Source of the DNA: an uncultured Bacilli bacterium
GTDB taxonomy: Bacteria; Bacillota_I; Bacilli_A; RFN20; CAG-631
DNA: 64,000 bases
Assembly (NCBI GenBank): GCA_947599835.1
Contig: CANQFQ010000003.1
Location: 1-64,000, forward strand
Direction of reading: 5' to 3'
The notes under the pieces were generated by a model. It did no database searches, had not been told where the DNA came from, and saw only the letters and a list, made by a program, of their open reading frames with translations. Shown here piece by piece: positions 55,047-63,918 of this stretch (its first letter is position 1; every line of letters starts with the position of its first letter). The translations under genes were made by a program, and so were the position numbers.

Positions 55047-56441
55047 TTATTTTTCCATCTTTTGTTTTAAGTTTTTGATATAGGCCTCGGCATTTTTTTC
55101 ACCATGTTCTTTTGCTCTTTGATACCAATATAACGCTTTTTCTTCATCCACTTTAACACCCATACCTTTTTCAAAAATAAGACCTAAAACAAATTCACTA
55201 CTTGCAAATCCTTCGTTTGCTGATTCTTCATACAATTGTAAAGCTTTCTTTATCGCTTGTATGCTGGCATTTTTTTCTGTGATATATAAACTTGCTAATC
55301 GGTATTTCGCTTGAATACTTCCAAGTTCAATCGCTTTTTTATACCATCGGATCGCCGTTTTTTTATCTTTATCTACGATTTTTCCCTTTTCGTATAGAAT
55401 GCCTAGTCGAAAAGCCGCATCCTCATTACGATTTTTAACAGCTTTCTTAAACCAATAAAGCGCTTTATCGATACGTATTACTTCATCTATTTTATTTTCT
55501 AAATACAATTCTGCTAACAAGAATTGACCTCCTGGATGATTTTGTTTTGCCGATTTCGTCGCCCATTTGAACGCTTGTTGAGTTGATTTTCTTACATCAA
55601 TGCCATAAGCATAACAATGAGCTAAAACAAATTGAGAAGAAGCAGATCCACCCTCTGCTCCCATTTTAAGATAATGCATTGCTTCTTCTATATCTTTTTG
55701 AACATAGTAACCTTCTTTAAAAAAACGATATAAATTATAACAAGCATCAAAATTCCAATTTTGTCGGGCTTTTTGATTATATTCATAAGCTTTTTGATAA
55801 TCTTGTTTTACCCCACAGTCCGCTTCTTCATAAAATAAAGCTAATAAAAATTGCGCATCAGCTATATTTTTATCTGCAGCTTCTGTTAAATATTTTATTG
55901 CTTCTTTTTCGTTTCTTTTGGTACCTATTCCATAATAATAACATAGGCCATAGAAAAACTTAGCATCGATATCGCCATATTGAACAGCTTTTTTAAATGC
56001 ATCAAAGGCGGCTTTAGGATCAGTTTCAGTGCCGATGCCTTCCATATAACAAACACCAACCATTCTGATTGCTGGAACATATACTTGATTTGCTGCTAAA
56101 TGAAAGAAGAAAAACACTTTATTATAGTTGCTTTTAACGTGTTTATCTAAATAAATACATGCTAATTTATATTGCGCATGAGCGTGTCCTAAAAGGGCAG
56201 CTTTTTCAAAGTAAGATCTAGCCTTATCCCCATCTTTCTTTACACCTAAACCATAATAATAACAATTGGCTAAGCAATAAAATTTGTAAGCATCATCTTG
56301 TTGGTGGATAACATATTCATATATGTCATCATAATTTTTATCGACCAAATCGATGTTTACAAAGTTATAGCCTTCTTTAATAGCAGTATATAATTCTTTA
56401 ATATCTTGAGCCTTTGCTACTTCATGAATAATAAATTTCAT
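55047..56441 (-). CDS. Sel1-repeat protein (464 residues)
   Basis: The head domain is more divergent (MKFIIHEVAKAQDIKELYTAIKEGYNFVNIDL...YVIHQQDDAYKFYCLANCYYYGLGV) but aligns with those of its neighbours. About eleven Sel1 repeats follow, some with altered spacing, ending in a charged helix (AEAYIKNLKQKMEK). No signal peptide. AGAGGGATACG precedes ATG, 10 bases after the 605-residue gene. Function unknown. Confidence 0.87.
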   Translation of the reverse strand: MKFIIHEVAKAQDIKELYTAIKEGYNFVNIDLVDKNYDDIYEYVIHQQDDAYKFYCLANCYYYGLGVKKDGDKARSYFEKAALLGHAHAQYKLACIYLDKHVKSNYNKVFFFFHLAANQVYVPAIRMVGVCYMEGIGTETDPKAAFDAFKKAVQYGDIDAKFFYGLCYYYGIGTKRNEKEAIKYLTEAADKNIADAQFLLALFYEEADCGVKQDYQKAYEYNQKARQNWNFDACYNLYRFFKEGYYVQKDIEEAMHYLKMGAEGGSASSQFVLAHCYAYGIDVRKSTQQAFKWATKSAKQNHPGGQFLLAELYLENKIDEVIRIDKALYWFKKAVKNRNEDAAFRLGILYEKGKIVDKDKKTAIRWYKKAIELGSIQAKYRLASLYITEKNASIQAIKKALQLYEESANEGFASSEFVLGLIFEKGMGVKVDEEKALYWYQRAKEHGEKNAEAYIKNLKQKMEK

Positions 56442-56451
56442 TCGTATCCCT

Positions 56452-58269
56452 CTAGTTTTCTCTAATTTCTTTTATAGTATCTTCGATATATTCATCAGCA
56501 TCTTTGCAACCCGCTTCTTGGGCTTTATAAAAATAATTCAAAGCTTTACTTAAACTTTTATTTACATACTTACCATATAGATACATTCTACCCACGTTAC
56601 ACATTCCATTGGGTGAACCTAAATCAGCTGCTTTTTGATAGTATTCATATGCTTTAGCCTCATCTACGGTTACACCATTTCCTTGTTCATATAAAATACC
56701 TAAACAATTGATGGCATTGGCATGTCCTTGCTCTGCGGCTTTTTCATACCAATAACGTGCTTTTTCATAATCTCTAACGGTTCCTTTTTCTTCATCATAA
56801 CAAAAACCAACATTAAATTGGGCACCGGCGTGGCCTTTTTCAGCAGCGCTTTTAAAATAACGAAAGGCCTTATCATAATCAACCGCTCTACCGATACCAA
56901 AAAAATAAAATCTACCCATAGCAAATAAAGAACCGACTTCATCTTGAATTGCACCTTGTTCATAATAATAAAAAGCCTTCTTTAAATCTTTTTCGGTACC
57001 TTCTCCTGCTTCATAACAATAACCTACATCATAAAAAGCATTAACATCGCCGAGATTTGCAGCCTTTAAAAAATAGTCGAAGGATTTCTTTAAATCTTTT
57101 TCTACTATATTGCCATGAAGATAAAATCTACCTAGCGTTTCCATAGCATCAGCATTTCCATTATCGGCTGCTTTTTCATACCAATAAACAGAGGCTTTAA
57201 AATCTTGTTCAACCCCATAACCATAATAATAACAATAACCAAGCATATCTTGTGCTTTAGCATTTTCTTGATTAGCAGCCTTTATGAAATATTCAATCGC
57301 TTTTTGTTCATCTTTTTCTACGCCATTGCCATAAAAATAAAAGCGGCCAAGATTTTCCATAGCATCCACATTTCCGTTATCAGCTGCTTTTTGATACCAA
57401 TAGATCGCTTGTTCCATATTCTTTTGTGTTCCAATGCCTCTATTATAACATGCTGCAACATTAAACATCGCTAATGCATAGTTGCTCAACTTGGCAGCTT
57501 TGAAATAGGCTTCAAAGGCTTTGGTTTGATTTACTTCACTACCCAATCCACGCAAATAACAAGTGCCTAAATAATTTAGAGCAACGGGATCATTTTTACT
57601 AGCCGCTTGATTAAAATAATCAACCGCCTTTTCATAATCGGGTTGTTCACTATGAAAATATATTCTTCCTATTAAAGTAATCGCAGGTAGTGAACCTAAT
57701 TGAACCGCTTGTTTCAACCAATAAAGTGCTTTTTCTTCATCCCGCTCAGTACCTATTGCATATAAATAACAACGTCCCATGTTATATTTAGCTTCAGCTA
57801 CATTCGCATTAGCAGCCTCGCTATACCATTGAAAAGCATTTTTATCGTCTTTCGTAGTGCCTATGCCATTTTCATATAAATAAGCAACTATCTTTTTAGA
57901 ATAATAGATCCCGCCTTTAGCGGTTTCTAAAAACAATTGAAAGGCTTCTTTTTCATTCACTGGTGTTCCTTTTCCATTTATATAACAATTAGCTAGATGA
58001 AATTTAGCTTCTAAATTATCATAACTAGAAGCATCTAAAAAATATTGAAAAGCTAAGTTCAAATCCTTTTTAACACCTAGTTCATATTCATAACACACGC
58101 CGAGTAAAAAAGTTTTTATAGGTGCATCTGGTTTCGTATTCACATAATCATAAAATTGAGGCAAAATATGGTTATCAAAACGCATGTTAAAGAAGAAATA
58201 CCCTTCTTCTAACTTTTGATAAATTTCATCTAAACTTGCTACGTTGATAACATTAAAATTATACTCCAT
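56452..58269 (-). CDS. Sel1-repeat protein (605 residues)
   Basis: The largest of the array: head MEYNFNVINVASLDEIYQKLEEGYFFFNMRFD...YVNTKPDAPIKTFLLGVCYEYELGV, then about fifteen 36-residue Sel1 repeats and a short acidic end (DADEYIEDTIKEIREN). TAGGAGGGAAGCA precedes ATG. It begins 13 bases after the cytidylyltransferase-like gene, so the Sel1 array looks like the distal part of that operon. Cytoplasmic scaffold or inhibitor roles are possible; the sequence does not decide. Confidence 0.88.
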   Translation of the reverse strand: MEYNFNVINVASLDEIYQKLEEGYFFFNMRFDNHILPQFYDYVNTKPDAPIKTFLLGVCYEYELGVKKDLNLAFQYFLDASSYDNLEAKFHLANCYINGKGTPVNEKEAFQLFLETAKGGIYYSKKIVAYLYENGIGTTKDDKNAFQWYSEAANANVAEAKYNMGRCYLYAIGTERDEEKALYWLKQAVQLGSLPAITLIGRIYFHSEQPDYEKAVDYFNQAASKNDPVALNYLGTCYLRGLGSEVNQTKAFEAYFKAAKLSNYALAMFNVAACYNRGIGTQKNMEQAIYWYQKAADNGNVDAMENLGRFYFYGNGVEKDEQKAIEYFIKAANQENAKAQDMLGYCYYYGYGVEQDFKASVYWYEKAADNGNADAMETLGRFYLHGNIVEKDLKKSFDYFLKAANLGDVNAFYDVGYCYEAGEGTEKDLKKAFYYYEQGAIQDEVGSLFAMGRFYFFGIGRAVDYDKAFRYFKSAAEKGHAGAQFNVGFCYDEEKGTVRDYEKARYWYEKAAEQGHANAINCLGILYEQGNGVTVDEAKAYEYYQKAADLGSPNGMCNVGRMYLYGKYVNKSLSKALNYFYKAQEAGCKDADEYIEDTIKEIREN

Positions 58270-58282
58270 TGCTTCCCTCCTA

Positions 58283-58984
58283 CTATTTAAACATTTCTAT
58301 AGCTTCTTTATAATCATCTAAGTTATCTATTTCAATCCATGGAGTATTCACAATATAATAAGTAAAATATTGTTTATCCAGAATCGCATTTAATGCGAGT
58401 TCACTCCAACTATTTTTATCTTTAGCTAGCCAATTTTTTATCGTTAAAAACAATGTTTTTGATGTTTCTTTAGAGATCAAATAGATATCAATACTCGTCG
58501 CATAAGATTCATCTTCTTTAATTAATTTTGATATTTCTATCACTTGTTTACCCTTTGTTTTTATTTTCATCGATTCATTTAGATAGAAATGAGGGATACA
58601 AGCAATAACATTTTGATTTTGATAATGAAGCATTCCTTGAATCACTTCTTTAGTGAATAAAATATCACCATTTAGCCAGAAAAAATCATGACCATTGAGA
58701 TAGGGTTCAACCAATGATAAAGAATACATATTATTTGTTGTAAGATAATCCAAATTATTCAGTAAAACGATATTTTTATAAGATAATTGGGCTAATAATT
58801 CCTTGATCTTATTGATTTTATAACCACCCACTAAATAAATATTATCAAAGTTAAATTCATTTAAGATTTCAAGTTGTCTTTCAAGGATGGATTGACCGTT
58901 GATCTTAACTAAACATTTAGGTATTTCTTTCGTTTTTTCTTTGAGTCTACTGCCAATTCCGGCCACTAAAATAACAACATCCAT
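58283..58984 (-). CDS. Sugar/alditol-phosphate nucleotidyltransferase (cytidylyltransferase-like)
   Basis: 233 residues with the GT-A nucleotidyltransferase opening MDVVILVAGIGSRLKEKTKEIPKCLVKINGQSILERQLE (nucleotide-binding G-x-G-x-R and Lys), FFWLNGDILFT (metal Asp) and a closing TPWIEIDNLDDYKEA. It resembles the LicC/phosphocholine- and inositol-phosphate cytidylyltransferase group. Its ATG overlaps the preceding dehydrogenase stop as TAATG, so the two act together. The likely product is a CDP-activated polyol phosphate; the substrate is inferred from the neighbour. Confidence 0.82.
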   Translation of the reverse strand: MDVVILVAGIGSRLKEKTKEIPKCLVKINGQSILERQLEILNEFNFDNIYLVGGYKINKIKELLAQLSYKNIVLLNNLDYLTTNNMYSLSLVEPYLNGHDFFWLNGDILFTKEVIQGMLHYQNQNVIACIPHFYLNESMKIKTKGKQVIEISKLIKEDESYATSIDIYLISKETSKTLFLTIKNWLAKDKNSWSELALNAILDKQYFTYYIVNTPWIEIDNLDDYKEAIEMFK

Positions 58985-60012
58985 TATAATTCCTCACATA
59001 ATTCATCATAGATTTTAGCTAGCATTTCATCATTTAATTCAACAATATCCAAAATAGTATATTTGCCTGGACGTAATGAACGAGCTTTTTGCATACATAA
59101 GATAAAATCTTCTTTACGAATTCCTAAAGTCTTAGGATGGATATCGACTTCAAATTGTTTTAAATATTTTAAGATAAAACTATATTCACGATTTTGTAAT
59201 TTTGCCATGACAATACTTCCTAGGGCTACTTGAAATCCATGTAAGGTAGGATGTGGTAAATAATAATCGAGGGCATGACTAAATAAATGTTCTGCTCCAC
59301 TACAAGGACGGCTAGTATTTGCAAAGTCCATAGCAATTCCGGAAAGAACTAAAGATTGCACTAAAATTTTAATAAACGAATAATCTAAGGTTTCATAACG
59401 ATAATTCAAAAGGGTATCTAAGGCTGTTGACGACATGAGATAGGCTAAATCTTTCATCGTTTCTTTTTTTGCGATGCAGGCTAATTTCCAATCATATAAT
59501 GCCGTATAATTGGACAAGGTATCCCCAATTCCTGCCTTAATATACTTACTTGGGCTATTGATTATCACATTCAAATCAACAAATAAGGCAAAAGGAATCG
59601 CACAGCCTAAACTTTTAGGCTTGCCATCTTGCCTTTTTAAAACTGCAATAGGGCTAGAAATCCCATCGTTAGAAATAATCGTAGGAATCGAAATAAATTT
59701 GGTTTTGGAAACGTACGCTGCATATTTGCAAACATCTAAAACTTTACCTCCACCAAGACCTACAATGTATTGAATGTCCGTTGCAATGATTCTTTCAGCA
59801 ATATCCATTGCATATTCTATCGTATTATTGTCTACATATTGGGTTTTTAAAATGCCATATTTTTCTATCACGGGTTTGATGCGATGTCCAAATAATTGAT
59901 CTACATTTTCATCCGAAACATATAAAATTTTGCCATTTAAATGAATTAATGAAGAAAAATAAATATCTAAATTATCCCAACAGTTTTTTTCTATTTTTAA
60001 TATACATTCCAT
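58984..60012 (-). CDS. sn-Glycerol-1-phosphate dehydrogenase family protein
   Basis: 342 residues of the iron/zinc alcohol dehydrogenase superfamily (AraM/EgsA branch). NAD-binding GLGGGKVLDVCKYAA near residue 88, FISIPTIISNDGISSP near residue 107, and metal ligands in GIGDTLSNYTALYDWKLA (Asp), AEHLFSHALD (His) and LHGFQVALGS (His). This family reduces DHAP to sn-glycerol-1-phosphate. Paired with a cytidylyltransferase it may make CDP-glycerol of the unusual stereochemistry for a surface polymer. It heads the minus-strand run that continues into the Sel1 genes. Confidence 0.86.
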   Translation of the reverse strand: MECILKIEKNCWDNLDIYFSSLIHLNGKILYVSDENVDQLFGHRIKPVIEKYGILKTQYVDNNTIEYAMDIAERIIATDIQYIVGLGGGKVLDVCKYAAYVSKTKFISIPTIISNDGISSPIAVLKRQDGKPKSLGCAIPFALFVDLNVIINSPSKYIKAGIGDTLSNYTALYDWKLACIAKKETMKDLAYLMSSTALDTLLNYRYETLDYSFIKILVQSLVLSGIAMDFANTSRPCSGAEHLFSHALDYYLPHPTLHGFQVALGSIVMAKLQNREYSFILKYLKQFEVDIHPKTLGIRKEDFILCMQKARSLRPGKYTILDIVELNDEMLAKIYDELCEEL

Positions 60013-60135
60013 AATTATTAATGTCCTACTCTTTCTTTCATTTTTATTATAAAATTTTTTTCATCGAAATAAAACTTTTTATTGAATTTTTATAGTATAC
60101 TTATTAAAATTTATTTATAAGGAGAGATTGATATT

Positions 60136-60408
60136 ATGAAAAATTCTGACAAAATATTAGGCTTTTCAGCCTACATTTCTTTACTCTTAGCGGGAATATG
60201 TAAAGTATTAAATGCATTCATCGAAAATTTAAAATTTGTTGCAGTATTGGATACTATTGGTTATTTATTTTTAGTGATTACTGTAGCATTAGCTGCTTTC
60301 CCATTCCAACTTAAAATGAAGAAAGTGGCTTGGAAAATTATTTATTGGGTACTCGTATTACTTGCCCTAATCGGTGCAATTTTAAAACTTACTACTTTGC
60401 TCAAATAA
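60136..60408 (+). CDS. Small three-helix membrane protein
   Basis: 90 residues with three hydrophobic helices (about 8-27, 37-56 and 67-87) separated by short basic loops. AAGGAGAGA is about 9 bases before ATG. TATACT at 60096-60101 may be its -10. It is monocistronic, with a strong terminator. No family recognised. Confidence 0.75.
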   Translation: MKNSDKILGFSAYISLLLAGICKVLNAFIENLKFVAVLDTIGYLFLVITVALAAFPFQLKMKKVAWKIIYWVLVLLALIGAILKLTTLLK

Positions 60409-60426
60409 AAATGATTTAAAAGGATG

Positions 60427-60463
60427 AAAAAGCAGGCGAAAAAATTTCGTCTGCTTTTTTATT
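60427..60463 (+). terminator. Terminator of the 90-residue protein gene
   Basis: AAAAAGCAGGCGAAA and TTTCGTCTGCTTTTTT; stem with one G-T pair and a T run. Confidence 0.88.
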
Positions 60464-60497
60464 TGAAAATTCAATAATGTTATGTTTTTTTCGATAA

Positions 60498-60530
60498 GAA
60501 AACCCCTATTCAAAAATGAATGAGGGGCTT
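60498..60530 (-). terminator. Terminator of the 139-residue protein gene
   Basis: CCCCTCATTCA and TGAATAGGGG followed by TTTTC on the minus strand. Confidence 0.82.
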
Positions 60531-60550
60531 GCTTTATTTAAACGTTCTTT

Positions 60551-60970
60551 TTAGCCACGATAATTTGAACTATGTTTGGCTTTTTGTTCATCTTCTGTAA
60601 ATTTTTTGGCAGCCAATCGTTGTCCAAAATAACAAAAAACAAAAACAAATAAAACAAACAATAAAATAATCATCGGTGCTGTTGCATTATGCCAATGAAT
60701 TCGTGTGATTAATGGTGCTAATTGAAAAATTAAAACGATTCCAGTAGACACAATTTGCGTAGAAAAACGTGCATTAGGTAATAAACAGTAAACAATATGA
60801 CCAACAAAAGCGATTAAAACAATAATTTTAGTAACTAAATGTAGGGTTTTCATGCCTTCATATGCTTCACTTTCGATAGGCCATAATACTGTACCAATTA
60901 ATCCAGAAATTATTAATAAAATACCTAACACTACGCCAATAAAAAGTTTTGTCGTTGCATCCTTTTTCAT
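60551..60970 (-). CDS. Four-helix membrane protein of unknown function
   Basis: 139 residues with four membrane helices (about 8-30, 43-63, 73-92 and 98-118) and a charged C-terminal tail (QRLAAKKFTEDEQKAKHSSNYRG). GGGGAGGGG precedes ATG. No motif or family recognised. It lies between the small plus-strand gene and the InlB-repeat lipoprotein, each with its own signals. Confidence 0.78.
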   Translation of the reverse strand: MKKDATTKLFIGVVLGILLIISGLIGTVLWPIESEAYEGMKTLHLVTKIIVLIAFVGHIVYCLLPNARFSTQIVSTGIVLIFQLAPLITRIHWHNATAPMIILLFVLFVFVFCYFGQRLAAKKFTEDEQKAKHSSNYRG

Positions 60971-61058
60971 AAATTAACCCCTCCCCTTTGAATTAATCTA
61001 GAATAATTATAGTTTTCAAAGATTTGTTTTGTCAAATTTTTTTTAAAGAATACATCTC

Positions 61059-63815
61059 CTAACTTACGATTTCTTTTTCTCCTTGATGTAAACCTAGTTC
61101 CTTATAAATATCTACGGTGTCTACTAATTGAGCAATACTTTCATCTATTTTTAAAGAGACGCCACGATCTATCAATTGCGCAGCAATTTTAACTTTTATT
61201 GCATTGAAACTACCAAGACCTAAACCAGTTGAAAAATTAAATAATTCCAAATATTCATCTTCTGTTTTTGTGAGACGTAGTTCAATATTTTGCGTAATAG
61301 AAGCGTTGACACTTCCACCCGTCATTTTAATTGCGCTTTTATTTAACGTGATGATTAGCGTTTGATCCTCCGTTGAAATGGAAGATAACAATTCTTTATA
61401 ATCTATGCTAAATTGTGTATTACTTGCGTTTTTAGTCACTGTATCTGAAGCATGAATTAACCAAAAAATATTCGTCATAGTATCTTCTTGGAAAGTTTTT
61501 TGTGTCCATGTTTGATAATCCGTTTGTTTATATTTTTTCTTATTCCAAAGAATACCTTCTGAAAAATAATATGTTTTTTTAGCATAAATCATTTGATTTG
61601 CACCATCAAAATAAAGATACGTTTGAGCATCGGAAGCAAATAAAATGCACTCTTTCAAATCTAAATAAATTTCTGCATAAACTTGATTTTTTTCATCCAC
61701 TGAAATTTTGATATCGAAGGCACTCGTCGTTGTTGAACCAAGCAAAGTAACATCGAGATTTCCTTGAATATGAAAATCTTTGAATTGAGCCGTATTGGAA
61801 ATTGCTGGAGCAAAATTTAATAATTGATCAAAATAATCTAAAGCCGCTTCGTGTGCAATATCACATACAAATCCATCCCCATTATAAGTTGTAATCGTTA
61901 TCTTTTCGTAAAGAATTTTTAATTCGGCAGAAACAATCGAATAAGTTTCATTTTGTTTTTCAAAAAGAACACTACATTGTAAATCCTTTCCATAAAATGG
62001 ATTTGGATTGTTTTCAGTTTCACCCGTTCCGTCTTGATAAGCATTCTTGACTGTGGTGGTTAATTTTGCTGTGTTGGCTTCTTCTTCTAATTTTACGGAT
62101 TCAGCTTCCACATCACTAGCTATAAAATTTTCTAAAAAGAGCGCTACATCAAAAACATCTTTTGGTAATACTTGCAATAAGGTTTGATACGTCTTAACTA
62201 AATTAAAATTATATACTTTACCAAAGGCTGAAAAATAAGTTTCCGTTGGAGTTACTTCAAGATAAAATGTATCTTCACCATATTGGACACTTGCTTGCAA
62301 AACAATCGATTGTAATAAAGCTTCTACGGTTAGTTGATTACTTTCTTCAAGGGTTTGTTGATCTTTATATAATAACCGATTAAAAATATCACTATCCATT
62401 TGAAATTTTAATTGTGTGGTGAGCGCAACTTGTCCTTCTAATGTTGCATTCATATAAACCTCACGATTGTTTCCTAACGCATCAGAAAGCATATGAATAA
62501 TTTTATGATGTAATTTAGGTTGTCTAGTATATTGTGCTTTTATTTCAATATTTTCAGTTAATATCGTTAAATCGGAAGGATCCCATCCCACAAATGTATA
62601 ATCAAATTCCTCATCATCATAAGTTGGATTTTCATCTGGATAGACAATTGCTGTTCCGTAATCTGCCGTAGTCGATGTAATGACACTATCATCGTAATTT
62701 TTGAAAACATAAGTATATTTATTTGCAATAAATTTTGCATTTAAAGTAATATCACTTGTAAAAGTATAAGGAAGTAAACTTTCTCCATTTTGATTAGTAA
62801 TGAGATCGCCATTGTAACACCAACCTTCAAAAGCATAGCCGGTTTGTCTAGCAATCGGAAGTTGATAGGTCGCATTATATTTTACAGTATATGTATTCTT
62901 TTCTACGGTTGCATGGCCTCCTGGAATTAAGGTAATGGTATAAGCATTTGCTTCCCATTTTGCCTTTAAAGTAATAGTTTCTAATACAGCAAAACGATAA
63001 GAAGTTTCTGAAGACATTTGATTATCTCCATGATACCAACCTACAAAATGATAACCTGCATTGGCTGTGGCAGTAATTGTAACCATAGTTCCATATGCAT
63101 AATCTCCAGCTCCCAAAATTGAACCTGCAGATTCGTTTTCATTTTCTAAATACACTTGATATTGATTTGGCGTCCAAGTCGCATATAAATTTAAATTTTC
63201 TTCTACTTTGTCAAGTTCAAAATTCCAATAGTCAAAGCCATTATTTACTTTTGACCATTGATTCAAAGCATAACCCTCTCTATTCGGCTTTTTAATTGAA
63301 GCATAATCAATTTTTTCATTTTCATTAACTTCAATTTGATAGGTTTGTGCATTATTTTCATACATACCTCCATTGGCATGAAAAGTGACTGTATATTTTT
63401 CCACTGTAGGTGATTCAGAAGTGCTTGAAGAAGTACTACTTGAGCTACTACTTGAAGAACTGCTTGAACTACTGCTTGAAGAGCTACTTGAGCTACTACT
63501 TGAAGAGCTACTTGAGCTACTACTTGAAGAGCTACTTGAGCTACTACTTGAAGAATTGCTTGAGCTACTACTTGAAGAGCTGCTGCTTGAAGAGCTACTA
63601 CTTGAACTATTATTTAAACTACTACTAGAAGAACTATTTTCATCTAGAAAGCTAGAACTTGATGAAGAATGAATAGAACTACTATTTGATAAAACTGAAT
63701 TTGAACTTGTAGAAGCACTAGATTCATCTACTGTCGTACATCCTGCAATAGATAAGAAAAAACTAATTGAGAATAATAACCATGTTTTAGATTTTTTAAA
63801 ATTTACCGCCATCAT
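61059..63815 (-). CDS. Poly-Ser-linker lipoprotein with InlB-type B repeats
   Basis: 918 residues. The lipoprotein signal ends in SIAGC (Cys 26). A long linker of almost pure Ser follows (about residues 33-132). Then come four or five Listeria-Bacteroides (InlB B) repeats with the ending GY-F-GW-------------T-----AKW (YTVTFHANGG..., LYATW, LKAKWEANAY, LNAKFIANKY, IKAQYTR) to about residue 430. The C-terminal ~490 residues are an unassigned beta-rich region. It is probably a surface adhesin or binding protein. Either ATG 63815 or 63812 could be the start behind GTGAGGT. A consensus promoter lies at 63847-63876. Confidence 0.88.
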   Translation of the reverse strand: MMAVNFKKSKTWLLFSISFFLSIAGCTTVDESSASTSSNSVLSNSSSIHSSSSSSFLDENSSSSSSLNNSSSSSSSSSSSSSSSSSNSSSSSSSSSSSSSSSSSSSSSSSSSSSSSSSSSSSSSSSSTSSSTSESPTVEKYTVTFHANGGMYENNAQTYQIEVNENEKIDYASIKKPNREGYALNQWSKVNNGFDYWNFELDKVEENLNLYATWTPNQYQVYLENENESAGSILGAGDYAYGTMVTITATANAGYHFVGWYHGDNQMSSETSYRFAVLETITLKAKWEANAYTITLIPGGHATVEKNTYTVKYNATYQLPIARQTGYAFEGWCYNGDLITNQNGESLLPYTFTSDITLNAKFIANKYTYVFKNYDDSVITSTTADYGTAIVYPDENPTYDDEEFDYTFVGWDPSDLTILTENIEIKAQYTRQPKLHHKIIHMLSDALGNNREVYMNATLEGQVALTTQLKFQMDSDIFNRLLYKDQQTLEESNQLTVEALLQSIVLQASVQYGEDTFYLEVTPTETYFSAFGKVYNFNLVKTYQTLLQVLPKDVFDVALFLENFIASDVEAESVKLEEEANTAKLTTTVKNAYQDGTGETENNPNPFYGKDLQCSVLFEKQNETYSIVSAELKILYEKITITTYNGDGFVCDIAHEAALDYFDQLLNFAPAISNTAQFKDFHIQGNLDVTLLGSTTTSAFDIKISVDEKNQVYAEIYLDLKECILFASDAQTYLYFDGANQMIYAKKTYYFSEGILWNKKKYKQTDYQTWTQKTFQEDTMTNIFWLIHASDTVTKNASNTQFSIDYKELLSSISTEDQTLIITLNKSAIKMTGGSVNASITQNIELRLTKTEDEYLELFNFSTGLGLGSFNAIKVKIAAQLIDRGVSLKIDESIAQLVDTVDIYKELGLHQGEKEIVS
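63457..63576 (-). repeat. 24-base tandem repeat encoding poly-serine
   Basis: Three exact copies of a 24-base unit (63481-63552, beginning GAGCTACTTGAGCTACTACT on the plus strand) with an imperfect copy on each side. Each unit encodes eight Ser on the minus strand, so copy changes keep the frame. Confidence 0.9.
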
Positions 63816-63846
63816 ATAAACCTCACTTTTTTATAAAACCATGAGT

Positions 63847-63876
63847 ATTATAGAAAAGAAACGGCTATGATGTCAA
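63847..63876 (-). promoter_or_regulatory. Consensus promoter of the InlB-repeat lipoprotein
   Basis: TTGACA (63876-63871), 18-base spacer and TATAAT (63852-63847) on the minus strand. Both hexamers are perfect. Confidence 0.85.
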
Positions 63877-63891
63877 GAAAAATTTAGAAAG

Positions 63892-63915
63892 TTTTGTTTT
63901 ATATATAAAACAAAA
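63892..63915 (-). terminator. Perfect 24-base palindrome after the partial gene (possible terminator)
   Basis: Arms TTTTGTTTTATA and its complement, three bases past the stop codon of the partial minus-strand gene. The following U tract is poor (CTTTCTAAATTTTTC), so it may instead be an operator for the downstream lipoprotein promoter. Confidence 0.4.
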
Positions 63916-63918
63916 AGT

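Noticed and set aside
52518-58269. CRISPR array or satellite DNA in the repetitive 52-58 kb stretch
   Set aside because: The 108-base period is a coding Sel1 repeat with an open frame. There are no short identical repeats with unique spacers and no cas genes.
63385-63672. Plus-strand poly-Leu/Glu frames opposite the lipoprotein
   Set aside because: They are mirror frames of the poly-Ser repeat and have no start signals.
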